Shown here piece after piece: positions 39,750 through 39,751 of a stretch of 39,751 nucleotides of DNA. The stretch comes from Actinomycetes bacterium (GTDB lineage: Bacteria; Actinomycetota; Actinomycetes; Propionibacteriales; Nocardioidaceae): contig JAEZEJ010000154.1 of NCBI GenBank assembly GCA_023417775.1, positions 1 to 39,751 on the forward strand. Direction: 5' to 3'. The notes beneath the pieces were generated by a model, which was not told the origin of the DNA, searched no databases, and saw nothing but the letters and a program-made list of their open reading frames with translations. Every line of letters begins with the position of its first letter. Positions within the stretch are counted from its first letter, which is position 1. The position numbers and the translations under genes were made by a program.

Positions 39750-39751
39750 AC

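Overview
The window is a high-GC (about 70%) stretch of actinobacterial chromosome. It carries the division and cell-wall (dcw) cluster, a conserved middle block, and the cytochrome bc1 operon. From memory, the order matches the ftsZ-to-qcrB region of Mycobacterium tuberculosis (Rv2150c to Rv2196): ftsZ, ftsQ, mur genes, mraZ, DUF3040, MTHFR, idsA, Ser/Thr kinase, class II DAHP synthase, PlsC, SRPBCC, fadD15-like ligase, NlpC/P60, exonuclease-UvrC fusion, trpD, ctaE, qcrCAB. MurE has the DNPR motif of diaminopimelate-adding enzymes. Many genes start with GTG directly after a TANNNT -10 box, as in leaderless actinobacterial transcripts. A Propionibacteriales-type organism is my best guess; the rank is uncertain. 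There is no tRNA, rRNA, CRISPR array, phage or intact insertion sequence.

Layout. 1-15447, minus strand: mraZ, a small membrane ORF, rsmH, ftsL-like, ftsI, murE, murF, mraY, murD, ftsW, murG, murC, ftsQ, ftsZ (cut by the window edge). Several of these genes are joined by 4-base GTGA/ATGA overlaps. 15693-19427, minus: DUF3040 protein, methyltransferase, CrtI-like flavoprotein, metF. 19451-22568, plus: polyprenyl diphosphate synthase and a PASTA kinase. 22682-26729: class II DAHP synthase, acyltransferase, a small acidic membrane protein, ROK glucokinase and an SRPBCC protein. 26995-31523: long-chain acyl-CoA ligase, then a metalloprotease and an NlpC/P60 hydrolase behind a c-di-AMP (ydaO) riboswitch, and a Cys-rich small protein. 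31613-35251: exonuclease/UvrC-like fusion, stand-alone AsnC-type domain, trpD and a degenerate receiver. 35276-39678: ctaE and qcrCAB.

How the genes work together. mraZ to ftsW and ftsZ make the lipid II precursor and the septal machinery. The PASTA kinase, NlpC/P60 hydrolase and polyprenyl synthase also concern wall growth. ctaE and qcrCAB are subunits of the respiratory bc1-aa3 supercomplex.

The most striking observation is in ftsZ. The gene holds an exact 276-bp (92-codon) in-frame tandem duplication covering helix H7, the catalytic T7 loop and the start of the C-terminal domain. The two copies differ at 22 nucleotides but at only one amino acid, so the extra copy looks old and under purifying selection. 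Other unusual structures are a 26-bp-arm hairpin in front of murD, a 166-bp MITE-like element with CTAG ends, a family of paired 19-bp inverted repeats between genes, and a shared leader element in front of ftsW and qcrA.
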